Assembly (NCBI GenBank): GCA_902728285.1
Contig: CACVBU010001120.1
Span: 1,488,001 to 1,552,000, forward strand
Source of the DNA: Clytia hemisphaerica
Taxonomy: Eukaryota > Cnidaria > Hydrozoa > Leptothecata > Clytiidae
DNA length: 64,000 nucleotides
Direction: 5' to 3'
Shown here: positions 12,501 to 27,500 of the stretch, piece after piece
Numbering within the stretch: the first letter of the stretch is position 1
Layout of the letters: every line of letters begins with the position of its first letter
Position numbers and translations under genes: made by a program
The notes under the pieces: generated by a model
Told to the model about the DNA's origin: nothing
The model's database searches: none
What the model saw: the letters and a program-made list of their open reading frames with translations, nothing else

Positions 12501-15500
12501 AAACATTGATAATTACTCTTGATATAAAAAACATATTACACTTACAATGCTTCAATAATTATGTATTAATATAAATGCATAACTTTATAATGAAGATTTT
12601 CTACTCTACAAGCAAATTGCTCGGGTCATGCATTACATCATTTTATTTTGAAAAGTAGAGACGTTTTCGCTTTTGGTTGAAAGGTAAGAAAAGTTTGGAA
12701 TTTTTTTAGTAGAATTCAGTGCATCAGTGAATCAGTGAATCAGTGAATTTGGCTTCAAGTCTACCAATAACTTAATAACTATTGTCATTGTCCATTTAGT
12801 CCTATTTAGGAATTACAGCATTCATTTTTGATTAACTTATAATTACTAACCATTGCAATTGGAACAGTTTTTTTTACATTTCTTTTATTGATCTATCCGG
12901 CAGTTAGATTGCTTGGAAAAAAATTTGTTCACTTAAAAAAGGAAATGAAAAAATTCAAAAAAGAATCAAAAGTCAGCACATTGTTTGCGAGAATTAAAAA
13001 TCTAAAAAGAAATTAAGATTTAAAAAGTCATGTAAAAAGATAAAAAATACCAATTCGTCAAAAATAGAAGATTTTGTACATGCTTCAGCATATATGTACT
13101 GGTTATTTGATTGAATCTATTTGGCATCAATACACTACCATCACCAGCACCATTTCAGATAGGGATAACAAAACAGCTACCTGTTTCAGTAACCCGAAGA
13201 AAGGTTACAGCCAGTGAAGATTAAGTGCAGATTTTTCAAAATAGAAATTTATAAAAGCAAAATGACAAAATAAAATGGCTTGATATTAACAATATTTCCT
13301 TTCGTTTTAGAGAATGATTCTTAACAAGTCTTTGTAGTTTAGCTATTTTAAATTGCTGAAGTAAAATCACGTAAATCACAAAATATTAACTTAACTTGGA
13401 ACAATAATCGATTCATAATATTTTAATTTCAAAATTTAAGTTCGTTTTGTAATGCTTCATCAATATTACCTGGTTTTCTGGACATTTTCATTTGCTTAGC
13501 AGTACCAATTCCTTTTTCCTGCGCTTAAATTTATATTTCGATTTATAAGAAAAAGTTGATTCATGCTCAAATGAAGGTGAATAGTTATTCAATATTTTCA
13601 ACAAGCAAACGCCATAATGAACAATTTAATTCTTTAATAAAAAATTCAGTTTTTTTTAGGATTGTTTTCTTTAAAATTACGAAAAAAAAATTAAAATTAA
13701 GCATTAAATCTTAACATTGATGATTTCAACTGCAATTGCAATGTCCAATTTACCAATTGCTAAATGAGTCGTCAATTGCAATTTTTTTCCCTGAAAATTA
13801 AAAACAGTTTGTTTTTCTGACTGCAATGATCTAACGTTGATTATAATATACTAGCCTTCGAAATTGATTCCCAGAATATTTCAAGGATATTTTTAGTCTA
13901 GAAAGCTAGACGACTAATTTTATATACATAATAGAAATAAAGCAAAAAGTAATGAATGGAACAATTTTAGTCGTCTAGAAACCTTTGTGCACTAACTCCA
14001 AACCAAAGAAAAGTGTCAATATTGCAATTATAATTTTTTCCTGCTCAAAATAATTCTTGAGAAAAAAATATGTGTGGATTTGTGTATTGAAAGTTTTTGA
14101 GTTGATTTCGTTTTGAGAGTTTGCTGTTGCTTGATAAATTGTTTTCTCGCTACGCAAGTTTCTGCGTAGCTAGCCCCTGTATCTATAAGGCTGGAACACC
14201 GGATTCTTCCAGTCGTTTATACAAACTAAATCCCCTATTATTATTATTAGTATTGGTATTATTAGTATTACACGCATTATAAACGACTCCAGTCTAGGAT
14301 ATTTTAGAAGAAATTATTAAAAAAATATTATTAAAAAAAATTCGGAATTTTTGACAAAAAATCGAATAAAATTGAAAGAAATCGTATACTTTTGAAAGGA
14401 TATTCCGATATTTCAAATGAAAAGAATCGACTTCTTGTCAGTTAGAAATTGTACTGGACAAAAATAATTAAAAACTTATTTATAAATTAACAAAAATTAA
14501 AATTACTTTCATGTAAATTTAAAAATTTTTGGAATTCGTTAGTTTCGAACTTAGCTTCTTTGTAAAAACTTTTGATGTTCTTAACTTACTTTTTTTCAGC
14601 TTTTTCGTAGTATTTTGGTCTAATTTACTCATAAGTTGCATGTTTTCAAGTCTGAAAAAGCCTTAAAATGTTATTAGAATGTTCTTAAGTTTTTGGGCAT
14701 CGAAGCCTTCTTATAGACTTTTTTCTTATATACAAAAATGTGTAGAACAATAGAAAATATATTAATAAATTTAAATTAACATATCAATATAAAATTACTA
14801 GCCGGTACCCGGCGTCGCACGCCGGTTAAGCTGTAGCTGAACGCACTAAAAGTCCTTTGGATGTTGAAAAAACGATCAAATGAATAAAAAGATATATTCA
14901 AAGTTTGACTCTAACCCTCCCCCGGAGATCTTTTTCTCGCTTCGCTCGCATTAAATACGCCGTCCAGTTTTCGACAATTTGCGAAAATGTCATGGTAAAG
15001 AGGAGTGAAATGTAGAAATTACAATTCTTTAGGAAAAAGCGGGAAAGCCACAAAGAATATTGCAACTTTGTTTTTATCAGATTTAAAAAGATAAATAAGT
15101 CAATTCTAAATTGCTCTTTTTAAACCCTTGTCATAACTTCTCGAATTTGAACATGTAAAATGACGTACATAGTTTTTAACAGTATCAACCACTTGAATGT
15201 TTTTATATGAACGGTATGAAGAAAGAGATGGACTAATTTCTTCTCTTGCTTTTTATTGCCCTTTCAATGCTGTTATTGTTCGACAGACTTTTTAAATTTA
15301 TGTTTTGATTTACATTCGAAATGTTCTTTTCTATAAAATAAACTTGTTTTGTTTTGAAAAGAATTCAAATGTCATTAATAAATACGATATACGATCGTTA
15401 AATACATTCGAAAACATTTCAAACAAAAGAAAAGAGAAAAACAGGATCTGACAAAGGTGGGCAGAAATTAAAATTACTAAATGTATATGGGCCTTAAATT

Positions 15501-18500
15501 TCAAAACAAAGGCTAAATAAAGTCTAAACCAGGCTTTTGCAAATGGCGCGAATCCGATAGAACAAATTTGTGGAGCAAGAGACTAAAAGTTATAATTCTA
15601 AAACACAAACAAAGCGAAAACGAAAGTGGTGACACACAGACACACAAAGCACCACTATTAATATATAGATGAAATAATTTTTCAAAAATTATCTTTTTGG
15701 TATTCTATACCCGATTCTATATTACTTTTTCACTTCATTTGATATCCATAATACTCACTGTATTTTTGTAACTGTCTTCATCGATGCACAAAGTAAAATT
15801 TAGAAGTTGTTTCTATCTTTATATTCCATTACTGGCTACCATCAATTTTATCGTAGTATGAAAGTTTCAGCGTATCAAAATAGGGCTTTGTTAATTTTTT
15901 TTATCCGCCATTTTTGACTTCTTTTGGCGCCTACCATAGATATTTCTAACGTCATCGCTACCATTATGGATAACGCCTTGTTTGTCCTGGTTTCTATTAC
16001 CTGTTGGAAAGTGTTGTGGAAACCAGGTGTTGTTTTTCAACGTGTCCTTGTATTAAGTGTCATTCCAAATGCAGCCCCAGTCAATCAGGTACAACAAACA
16101 AAAATTGCCGCAGAAAAGCTTCCTAGATGACATCACCATTTACTTTGCACAACGAAATAAAAACAGTTTATAAATTAAGATAACAAAGAGACATGGTATG
16201 ATAATGTGTGATTTAAAACAGCATGGTTGAGACTTAAGTAAGTTTATGTCCCGCCGACCCATATCAGGAAAGGTTCTATATTGGATAGCATTTGCTCCCG
16301 ATAAATGGGCAAGATTATTGTATGCAGGTCACTCAATAAAACGTTAATTTTTATGTATTATTAATAAGGAGAAAACAAAGTAGACTATTGATAAATTATT
16401 ATCAATTAAGTACTAAACAATAGTGAAAGAATGGTATTGGTTGTTCAAGTTATTGATTTTACATAATCGAGAAAAAAAATTAGAAAAGAGAAAATTGCCT
16501 TTGTTAATCAGTCAAAGCCATTATTTCTCGTACGGTGGATAATTCGTGTAGTCATCGAGTCAAGATGGGAATGAATATATCGTGCGTTGAACATCATAGT
16601 TAATTTTGTGCGAAAACACGTCACTCTGTACGTCTTAGAGTAATCGCTTGCTCATTTAATTTTGTAAAGCAGAGTTAGACATTCTTTCTTTTGTGAGTGT
16701 GTACGGAGCAACGCTTAAAGGCTAGCTGGATATCAGTAGTGCGAAACAATAAGTGGAAAACAATAATTATTTGCTTGGAAATAAATGGTAACAGATTTTG
16801 CGGTTTAAACTGGACGCGTATTCGAGAAGTCGATTTTTCAAAATGACGGTCATGGATAGATCTGTAAGCCCATTTTTTAATTATCTCTTTTTTTTAAATG
16901 ACCTCCTTCAAACACAATCTGGATCTTTCTATTTTGTTCTTTCTCTTATTTATCATAATAATATCTTCTCAAGTGTCTACTGAACTCCTTAAAATCATGC
17001 CAAATTGTTAATACTTAATACCTGACCTAGTTAGATGATAAACTACGATATACTACCACGCTCTTCAAAAGTTTTATCGTGTACCACTCTTTCTTTCTTA
17101 TGCAACTTGAATACCTTCGACGAGTTGACTTCTATAACTTGCCAGCATCTCGTTTGCAACCGATTGACTATGTTCTTATTCAGATGGGTTTTATTTATTT
17201 TCCTACATTATTTTTATTTTTCATTTACCAATTTCATCCTAAAATGTCCAATAATAAGAACAGACTAATAAAAAGTCATTTATCAAATGAAAATCGAAAC
17301 CTAGCAATGACTATTAGCTAATAGTCATTGCTAGGTTTCGATTTTCATTTGATACATCAATCATGTCCCACGCATTCTCTCTTGTTGTTTTAAATATTTC
17401 TAAGACCCTCTGTCGCTTAGAACCTTTCCCAAACTTAAGCAATTACACATATATAATGCTCTTTGAAAACTTCATTAGGGGGGCTCATTAGAGTGTTGAC
17501 GTATGACAGGGTAGGGTGTTCCCTAAAACCAAAATGGCTAATTTTCGGGAGAAACTAAATGCGTGGGACATGATTGATGTTTGAAACGAAAAGCGAAACT
17601 TATCGATAATCGTTTCAAATCTCCGTTATTTTCGGAAAGATACTTCGCAATAATGATACCGTGAATCATTTGTTGAATAATGGTCCAATATATATCCATA
17701 CCATGTAAATGAATATTTTAAAAACGTGTTAAATTATACAATAGCGAAAATGAAAAAAAAAAACTTTTATAATTTACAAAAAAAATTCGCTCCCTTTATC
17801 TTCGCCAGGTTTATTTCGTCATTTCCAATGTTTACTATCACAAACTCTCTATTCAATCATATTTCGAGTAATATCTTCATTGTCTCAAATTATCATCTCA
17901 GGCAAAGATTGAGGACTCTACATTATTAAAACACTAAACGTTTAAATGTCTTCTGGCAATAACAAGGAATATAACAATTTAATTCATTCAGAGTTCTATC
18001 CTCAAATTGCATGTTCTATTGAGTCCTTGATCAAATGTATTTTTTAATGTAAAAGTTTTAGATTCAATCTATATTTAACGCATTGAAATCTTCTATCGAT
18101 GGTAACCAACTCTAATCTTTTAAAAAGATTTCCACTTTTTAAAATATAACTTTTTAATTGAATAAGATTAGATCTGATTCAAGCTTAGATACCTAAAAAG
18201 TGTAAAACGTCTTCAGACTTCTTCCCATGTAGTAAATTGTTATTTTGTCCCACGAGGTTCCAAATAAAATGAAGATACTCTGATTTTCTATAGTGGAGAG
18301 AAAAGTCTTGCAGTGATACTTTGGTTCATCCCAAGTTATCCAACAAATTATAAAAAAATGAAGTTAAAGCATGCTAGAAGAGTTAAACTCGTTGAACTTT
18401 TCGTTTGTTCCATTCCAGCCACCGCGGGTACCGATCCATTCTTCATCGACGTCGTCATTACCAGAACTCGAAGCGTACAGATTTGGTGGTCCTATCAGTA

Positions 18501-21500
18501 TGGTTTCCAGAAGAAGTTCTTCAACCACATCCAGTGAAAACATGATGATTGGCAACAACTCGAACAATAATACTCAAACCTCAATGGAAGACGATAAGAA
18601 GTTCCAAATGGTATTTCTTTCCTTTTGAAATGCTTTTTATTCCTCTGAAAGTTATTTGGAAATCAATGAACCTTTTTCAAAGGATTCGTTTGAATTTAAT
18701 GGGTTTTCAAGGATTTTAAGTATATAGAAGTCTGAACAATTTATTACACCCTATTAATAGAAGTTTAAGTCCTAACATAATGGTTGCTCTCACAATATTT
18801 CTCAGTTGATGAAGATGTTTTTGGAAAATAAGTAACTTCGTAATTAAATTATTTTCAAGAATTAATTTGGATTTTAAATATTTTGAAGACTTTATTGGGA
18901 TTTGAAGTATTTTCAAAAATTCATTGGGATTTGAAGTATCTTCGAGACTTCATTGGGATTCGAAGTATTTCAAGAATCCGTTGGGATTTGAAGTATTTTC
19001 AAGAATTCATTGGGATTTTAAGTAATTTCAACAATTCATTAGGATTTGAATTATTTTCAAGAATTCATTGGGATTTTAAGTATTTTCAAGAATTCATTGG
19101 GATTTAAAGTATTTTCAAGGATTCATTGGGATTCGAATTTTTTTCAAGACTTCATTGGATTTTAAGTATTTTTTCGTATCTTCATTTCATTGGGATTTTA
19201 AGTATTTTAAGAATTCATTGGGATTTTAAGTATTTTCAAGAATTCATTGGGATTTAAGTATTTTCAAGAAATTTTTTCATTTAAGAATTCATTTTTGAAG
19301 ATTTCAAGAATTCATTGGGATTTTAGATTTTCAGATTCATTATTTTCGAGATTTGAAGTATTTTCAATCCGTTGGGATTTGATTCATGGATTTTAGTATT
19401 TCAATAATTCATTGGGATTTTAAGTATTTTTAAGAATTCATTGGGATTTTAAGGATTTTCAAGAATTCATTGGGATTTTAAGGATTTTCAAGAATTCATT
19501 AGGATTTTAAGTATTTTCAAGAATTCATTGGGATTTTAAGTATTTTCAAGAATTCATTGGGATTTGAAGGATTTTCAAGAATTCATTGGGATTTTAAGTA
19601 TTTTCAAGAATTCATTGGGATTTTAAGGATTTTCGAAGTATTTTCAAGAATCCGTTGGGATTTGAAGTATTTTCAAGAATCCGTTGGGATTTGAAGTAAT
19701 TTCAAGAATTCATTGGGATTTGAAGTATTTTTAAGAATTCATTGGGATTTTAAGGATTTTCAAGAATTCATTGGGATTTTAAGGATTTTCAAGAATTCAT
19801 TAGGATTTTAAGGATTTTCAAGAGTTCATTTAGATTTGAAGTATTCTCAATAATTCCTTGGGATTTGAAGTATTTTCAAGAATCCATTTTGGATTTGAAG
19901 TATTTTAAGAGTTAATTTCATTCGAAGTTCAAGAATTCATTGGGATTTTAAGTATTTTCAAGAATTCATTGGGATTTAAAGTATTTTCAAGGATTCATTG
20001 GGATTCGAAGTGTTTTCAAGACTTCATTGGGATTTTAAGTATTTTCAAGACTTCAATTGGATTTGAAGTATCTTCAAGACTTCATTTGGATTTTAAGTAT
20101 TTTCAAGAATTCATTGGGATTTAAAGTATTTTCAAGGATTCATTGGGATTCGATGTGTTTTCAAGACTTCATTGGGATTTTAAGTATTTTCAAGACTTCA
20201 TTGGGATTCGAAGTATTTTCAAAATTCATTGAGATTTTCAGTATTTTCAAGAATTCATTGGGAATTGAAGTATTTTTAAGAATTCATTTAGATTTCAAGT
20301 ATTTTCAAGACTTCATTTGGATTTGAAGTATTTTCAAGAATTCATTTGGATTTGAAATATTCTCAATAATTCCTTGGGATTTTAAGTAATTTCAAGAATT
20401 CATTGGGATTTGAAGTATTTTTAAGAATTCATTGGGATTTTAAGGATTTTCAAGAATTCATTGGGATTTTAAGGATTTTCAAGAATTCATTAGGATTTTA
20501 AGGATTTTCAAGAGTTCATTTAGATTTGAAGTATTCTCAATAATTCCTTGGGATTTTAAGTAATTTCAAGAATTCATTGGGATTTGAAGTATTTTTAAGA
20601 ATTCATTGGGATTTGAAGTACTTTTAAGAATTCATTTAGATTTCAAGTATTTTCAAGACTTCATTTGGATTTGAAGTCTTCAAGACTCATTTGGTTCATC
20701 ATTTGTTGGATTTGAAGTAATTCAAGAATTCATTGGGTTTGAGATTTAAGAATTCATTGGGATTTGAAGTACTTTTAAGAATTCATTTAGATTTCAAGTA
20801 TTTTCAAGACTTCATTTGGATTTGAAGTATCTTCAAGACTTCATTTGGATTTGAAGCATCTTCAATAATTCATTGGGATTTAAGTATTTTCAAGACTTCA
20901 TTTGGATTTGAAGTATCTTCAAGACTTCATTTGGATTTGAAGCATCTTCAATAATTTGTTGGGATTTGAAGTATTTTCAAGAATTCATTGGGATTTTAAG
21001 TATTTTCAAGAATTCATTGGGATTTTAAGTATTCTCAAGAATTCATTGAGATTTAAAGTATTTTTAAGAATTCATTGGGATTTTAAGTATTTTCAAGAAT
21101 TCATTGGGATTTTAAGTATTTTCAAGACTCCATTCGGACTTTAAGGATTTTCAAGACTTCATTTGGATTTGAAGTATTTTCAAGAATTCATTGGGATTTG
21201 AAGTATTTCAAGAATTCATTGGGATTTGAAGTATTTTCGAGACTTCATTGGGATTCGAAGTATTTTCAAGAATCCGTTGGGATTGGAAGTATTTTCAAGA
21301 ATTCATTGGGATTTTAAGTAATTTCAACAATTCATTAGGATTTGAAATATTTTCAAGAATTCATTGGGATTCGAAGTGTTTTCAAGGATTCATTGGGATT
21401 CGAAGTATTTTTAAGAATTCATTGGGATTTAAGTATTTTCAAGACTTCATTTGGATTTGAAGTATCTTCAAGACTTCATTGGGATTTGAAGTATCTTCAA

Positions 21501-24500
21501 TAGTTTGTTGGGATTTGAAGTATTTTTAAGAATTCATTGGGATTTTAAGTATTTTCAAGGATTCATTGGGATTTATAGTATTTTCAATAATTTGTTGGGA
21601 TTTGAAGTATTTTCAAGGATTCGTTGGGATTTTAAGTTTTTTCGAGAATTCATTGAGATTCAACGTATTTTCAAGGATCGATAAGGATTTTCAAGGAGTC
21701 TTTGGATTTAAAGGGTTGAAAACATCTTCAAAGGTTATTTTGATTTGTTGAGGTTAAGATTTTTAATGATTTCTTTGGACTTTGATAATTTTCGAGTATT
21801 CTGTTAGGAATAATGATGTTGATATGATTTAAATAATGAAAAATAATGCATTTCAAGTCTACGAATACTTTATCGGACTGCTTCAAAAATACTAGATGTA
21901 GCTCAAATTTTTCATTAAGACCTACTGCTTTCTTTTTGTATCTTTCGTAAAATCATGTCCAGCCTTTTTGCGTTCGAGTACATATTTACTTACTGTAGGC
22001 ACCACGACTAGTTCTACACGCTTTTTTATAAGAATATACTTTATAAGAATATCATGATGAGATTTGTCAAAAAACTAAGAATATCACTATCATGGAGTTT
22101 GGTAACTGAACCTAAGACTGCCAATTTTCGAGCACTTAACCTGTAAATTACGAATTGTCCCCCTGCAGTGCCAAAGATTTTCACCAAAATGCCAAATTTG
22201 GTAGTATCACAACCAAAACAAAACCAACTAGAATATTTTCGGCATTTGGAATTAGTACATTTTATAACTGAAAAATACTGGCGATAAGCCATGTGGATTA
22301 AGTGTTTAAACTTCTTGTCTATCGAGAAATTATTCAATTGTTCTGCGAAATACAAAATTTCATGTAAACTCTTTAAAGCCTCTTGAAAATTTTTTGCAAT
22401 TTTTGTTCGTACCAATTCTTTGCAGGTAAATGAAAACGGTTCTACTAAGTAACTTGGTTTGGAATATAGGGGAGTAATTATTTACTTGAACATTTCTATT
22501 CTAGAGGAGTCATATTTTTTTGGTTCATTTTAATATTCTAGGGGCAGCTATTTTGCAAATTCAGTATATATAACTCTTGTGGAGTTGCTAAATTGATAGT
22601 CCCCCTACTCTGGGGGTTTTTGAATTGTACCTTGAACACTTACTATGTAGTTTACAGACTATCTGGAAATCTCAATTTATGTCAATAACGTTAAAAAAGA
22701 GAAGCAAGGTTCCATCTTCAGTCCTCCATCGAGAATCTGAAGACTAGGGAAATTGGATTAGAGTACAGATGGCAAAAAATTTTCTACGTGATATATTTTA
22801 AGTTCTAGAATAGAGTATTGCAAATACTTCTCCTAAAGTGATTTGCCCAAACAAATAGATTGTATTGGTTTTTGTTTTGACCTTTTCGCCTTTCTATATT
22901 TAATAGATAGTTTTGACAATCACTATCCAAGCTTCAAGAGGCTATCATCATAAATAGAAGAAGCTTATAAAGTTATTGCGATTTTCTGTCAAAATACTAA
23001 GGAAGCAATTTGACAAGCATTTAAAATACACAGTCACGAGTGTCATATAGAAAATCACCCAATTAACAAATCATTCATTTTTCTACGTGTTATCCTTATT
23101 TGCGTGAACAAAGAGAGATTTGATGAGTAAATCTTGTCTCCAGAAACCTATAGTTAGCTGGCAGCGGGTACTTGGTAGTTTACTTTTGATATATGACTTG
23201 AGATTTGTTGGAAAATGGTATCCAATGCAATTTATGAAATGGTAAGCGCTGTGTGTTGTATTAGATGCTATGCATTATAAGTGTATATGTCCAAGTACTC
23301 AAGCCCATTCACAATAACAGATCATTGTCATTGAGTTTAAAAAGCCCAAAAGGCTAGAGAAGGATCTCTTGGGTGGTAAATGAAGCCAAATAGGACCAGT
23401 ATTATTTACAATCTGAGTAAAAACGGTCTTTTGTCTCTGATGAAAATTTCCTGTCGAAATGTTTACAACTTTCATTCACTGACAGGGCCATATTAAGATT
23501 CAAGCCATTCCACACAGTCAGTCAGTCAATCAGTACGTGATTTTATCCTAATTTATATTTTGGTCTGTAAAATACCAACTTAATAGGCAATCAGATCTAA
23601 CTTTTTGCAAAACTTGATTATTTGCCACTGGTCAAAAGTTAAATAATTTCTAGTATATGTAAATCTTGAGATATAAAGGGGTTCTGATACCTCTCCTATG
23701 AAAAATATAGTTCTTATAAAACATTTTTATTTCTGTATCATTGGTGACGTGTCTGTCTTCCTTGAAACCAAGGTGTAGAGAAAGTTTCGTTAATTGCATT
23801 CTAATTGCTCTAATTATATAAGACTGGAATAGAATTAGTCATTCTTGGACCTTTAGTCATGGGTGAGGTCAATTTATAGTTTTGGGGAGCAAACACTGGC
23901 CTGTGAAAAATGCTGGCTCAAAATTTTGAAAATAACCTAGGCATGCAATAATATCACACGACAATGACTTGATGGATTTTATACCGCCCATTATTTGTAT
24001 AAGCTAACTTGCATTATTCTGCCAATTTTTCTCACATCATTCTATTTTTACGTGACCGTGACTTATTATACATGGCGGAATTGTAATATTTTTTAATAAA
24101 TTCAGTATTATAACTCTTGTGGAGTTGCTAAATTGATAGTCCCCCTACTCTGGGGGTTATTGAATTGTACCTATCTATCTGGAAATCTCAATTTATGTCA
24201 ATAACGTTAAAAAAGAGAAGCAAGGTTCCATCTTCAGTCCTCCATTCAGAATCTGAAGACTAGGGAAATTGGATTATAGTACAGATGGCAGAACATTTTC
24301 TACGTGATATATTTTAAGTTCTAGAATAGAGTATTGCAAATACTTCTCCTAAAGTGATTTGCCCAAACATATAGATTGTATTGGTTTTTGTTTTGACCTT
24401 TTCGCCTTTCTATATTTTTTAGATAGTTTTGACAATCACTATCCAAGCTTCAAGAGGCTATCATCATAAATAGAAGAAGCTTACAAAGTTATTGCGATTT

Positions 24501-27500
24501 TCTGTCAAAATACTAAGGAAGCAATTTGACAAGCATTTAAAATGCACGGTCACGAGTGGCATATAGAAAATCACCCAATTAACAAATCATTCATTTTTCT
24601 ACGTGTTATCCTTATTTGCGTGAACAAAGAGAGATTTGATGAGTAAATCTTGTCTCCAGAAACCTATAGTTAGCTGGCAGCGGGTACTTGGTAGTTTACT
24701 TTTGATATATGACTTGAGATTTGTTGGAAAATGGTATCCAAAGCAATTTTGGAAATGGTAAGCGCTGTGTGTTATATTAGATACTATGCATTATAAGTGT
24801 ATATTTATGTCCAAGTACTCAAGTCCATTCACAATAACAGATCATTGTCATTGAGTTTAAAAAGCCCAAAAGTCTAGAGAAGGATCTCTTGGGTGGTAAA
24901 TGAAGCCAAATAGGACCAGTAGTATTTACAATAAAAATGGTCTTTTGTCTCTGATGAAAATTTCCTGTCAAAATGTTTACAACTTAACTTACATTTACTG
25001 ACAGGCCCATATTAAGATTCAAGCCATCCCACACAGTCATCAATCAGTACGTGATTTTATCCTAATTCATATTTTGGTCTGTAAAATACCAATTTAAGAG
25101 CCAACCAGATCTAACTTTTTGCAAAACTTGATTATTTGCCACTGGTCAAAAGTTAAATAATTTCTAGTATATGTAAATCTTGAGATATAAAGGGGTTTTG
25201 ATACCTCTCCTATGAAAAATAAAGTTCTTATAAAACATTTTTATTTCTGTATCATTGGTGACGTGTCTGTCTTCCTTGAAACCAAGGCGTAGAGAAAGTT
25301 TCGTTAATTGCATTCTAATTGCTCTAATTATATAAGACTGGAATAGAATTAGTCATTCTTGGACCTTTAGTCATGGGTGAGGTCAATTTATAGTTTTGGG
25401 GAGCAAACACTGGCCTGTGAAAAATGCTGGCTCAAAATTTTGCAAATAACCTAGGCTAGATGGATTTTATACCGCCCATTATTTGCGTAAGCTAACTTGC
25501 ATTATTCTGGCAATTTTTCTTACATCATTCTATTTATACGTGACCGTGACTTATTATACATGGCGGAATTGTAATATTTTTAATAGTGCACTCTTGACCC
25601 TGCCCGATTTCTAGGCATGTCAAATTTCAAATAATAAATCAATAATAATTGATTAGTAATCCATTAATTTTATCCGTACAAAAAATGATCAAACGGACCA
25701 ATTAAATCAAGCTGCAACTAACAGGGTTTGCCAGGATGACAAACTTAGACAAAAATAACAAAAGTTTTCAACAAGAAAAGAACGAAAGTTAGTCCTTACC
25801 TGTTAATTATTCTCCTTAGTACGGAAAATGCGTTTTTAATTGTTTTCTGACCTCAAATTATTGAATTTGGTCGAAGTTCTACTTACTTTGTACCATAGAT
25901 CGGTCTGGTTCATTTCTCTCATTTCTTAAAGGTTTCATTTTTACATAAGTATTCCCGTTTCGTATCAGACACATATTTCATGTCAGGATAATATCTGCCT
26001 ATTGTTAGATTATGCTTGATTATTTTGTATGTTCTTATAAAAAACATGTACCTAATCCTCAATTATTTTCAGCCAGGAAATTTGAAAAATATTATATGAG
26101 CGTGGTTCTCATAAAGTCCTCCTAAGAAAATAGAAAAATCCCCAATGTTAATTTTGGAAAATATGTTCTTGGCGTGTTTAATTAGAAGACATTGCAAAAA
26201 TACTCGACAAATGGTGAAAATAAGAACATGTTAAGAATATTTTAGGCTTAAAACTCAAAAAGTTAAGAATACCCAAAGGCTTCAAAAGCTTTGGATGTTT
26301 TATGAAAAAACGTGTTCAATCAAAATGCCACATACGGGTTGGCTTTTCAAGTTAATTACTTTCAGGGTGTGTTATCCCATATAAATATCTTTTACTCAGG
26401 TATGTTATGATAATGTGTGAGAATAAAATTGGACATTGTGACGTCAATGATAAATATTTCTTTTGAGTTCGAGGAGAGGATAATCTTCTATTGCTTTCTG
26501 TCACAAAAAAGTCGATTATGGAATCACGCTAAAAGAAAAGGAGAAATCTATATTTGACCCATTTTAAAACGGCTTAGCAGACTTAGACCACGCCACTATT
26601 TTCTATTATTTCATAGACATATTTTGTAGAATATACTGCTCTAGATGGGGCCCCGTCTACTCACGATTTTTCTGAACTCGATAGTAGACGGGTAGTTTTG
26701 GACAAAAATTTCTACAATTTTTTGTAGAAACGCTTCTGATTGGCCGATTATGTCTATTGTTCTCCCGAAAAATTTATGCAACAAAATTCTGATTGGCCAG
26801 TTTTCAAACAGTTTTTTTTCTGGTGGCAAATTCAAAATCTCCAATTCTACCATACTAATTTTTATCTCATGCGAGCTTTGTGAAATGGAGTAAATATTTG
26901 TATGGGTCCAGACTAATACTACTCAAGACCTTTTAAACAGCCTTAGCTTAATGTATCTTGCATTTACATATGGAAGTAGTTGATAATGTACATTACGGCA
27001 ATCATCATCGGAATTACAATTACCTCGGCTAGTATTAATACTGATGACTTCTAATGAGTTTCAGCCCCCATTTCAGCAAGGTTTCTTGTTCAATTATTTT
27101 CATCTCAAGCGAGTGGGACAAGCAACAAATGAAGTGATGACCGGAATACTTATGTTTACTCTTCAAGAACAAACATTTTTTGAATGCACAGAATTGGCTA
27201 AAGCATTGCTACAAAATTTATCAAGGTTTCCATAGCCTTTTTTAGCACAAACTATATCCTATGTGATGATGATATGAGCCCTCCCCATGGGGGTTATTTA
27301 TAATTTTTAAAAATTGACTTTTCAAACTTCTATTACACGCTTTTTTTAAAAGAATGGTGTGAACCCATTTCATCATGGCTATTCTTAACTTTTTTGGGAA
27401 AATCGTCCTAAAATATTCTTACTGCATTCTTAGGTTAGGATCCTAATTCAGACTAGATTTAACAATTAGTACATACGTCTCAAGCATAAAATTACATTTT

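Noticed and set aside
15924..16130. 68-codon plus-strand frame as an exon of the bZIP gene
   Set aside because: No convincing acceptor/donor in phase 0 and no similarity to bZIP N termini.
18883..21751. Several 60-90-codon open stretches with periodic FSRIHWDFKYFQE-like peptides
   Set aside because: Products of the 29-bp tandem repeat, which is not a multiple of three. Stops appear in variant units and no splice context exists.
22041..22415. 124-codon minus-strand open stretch
   Set aside because: Overlaps a truncated MITE family A copy. No domain.
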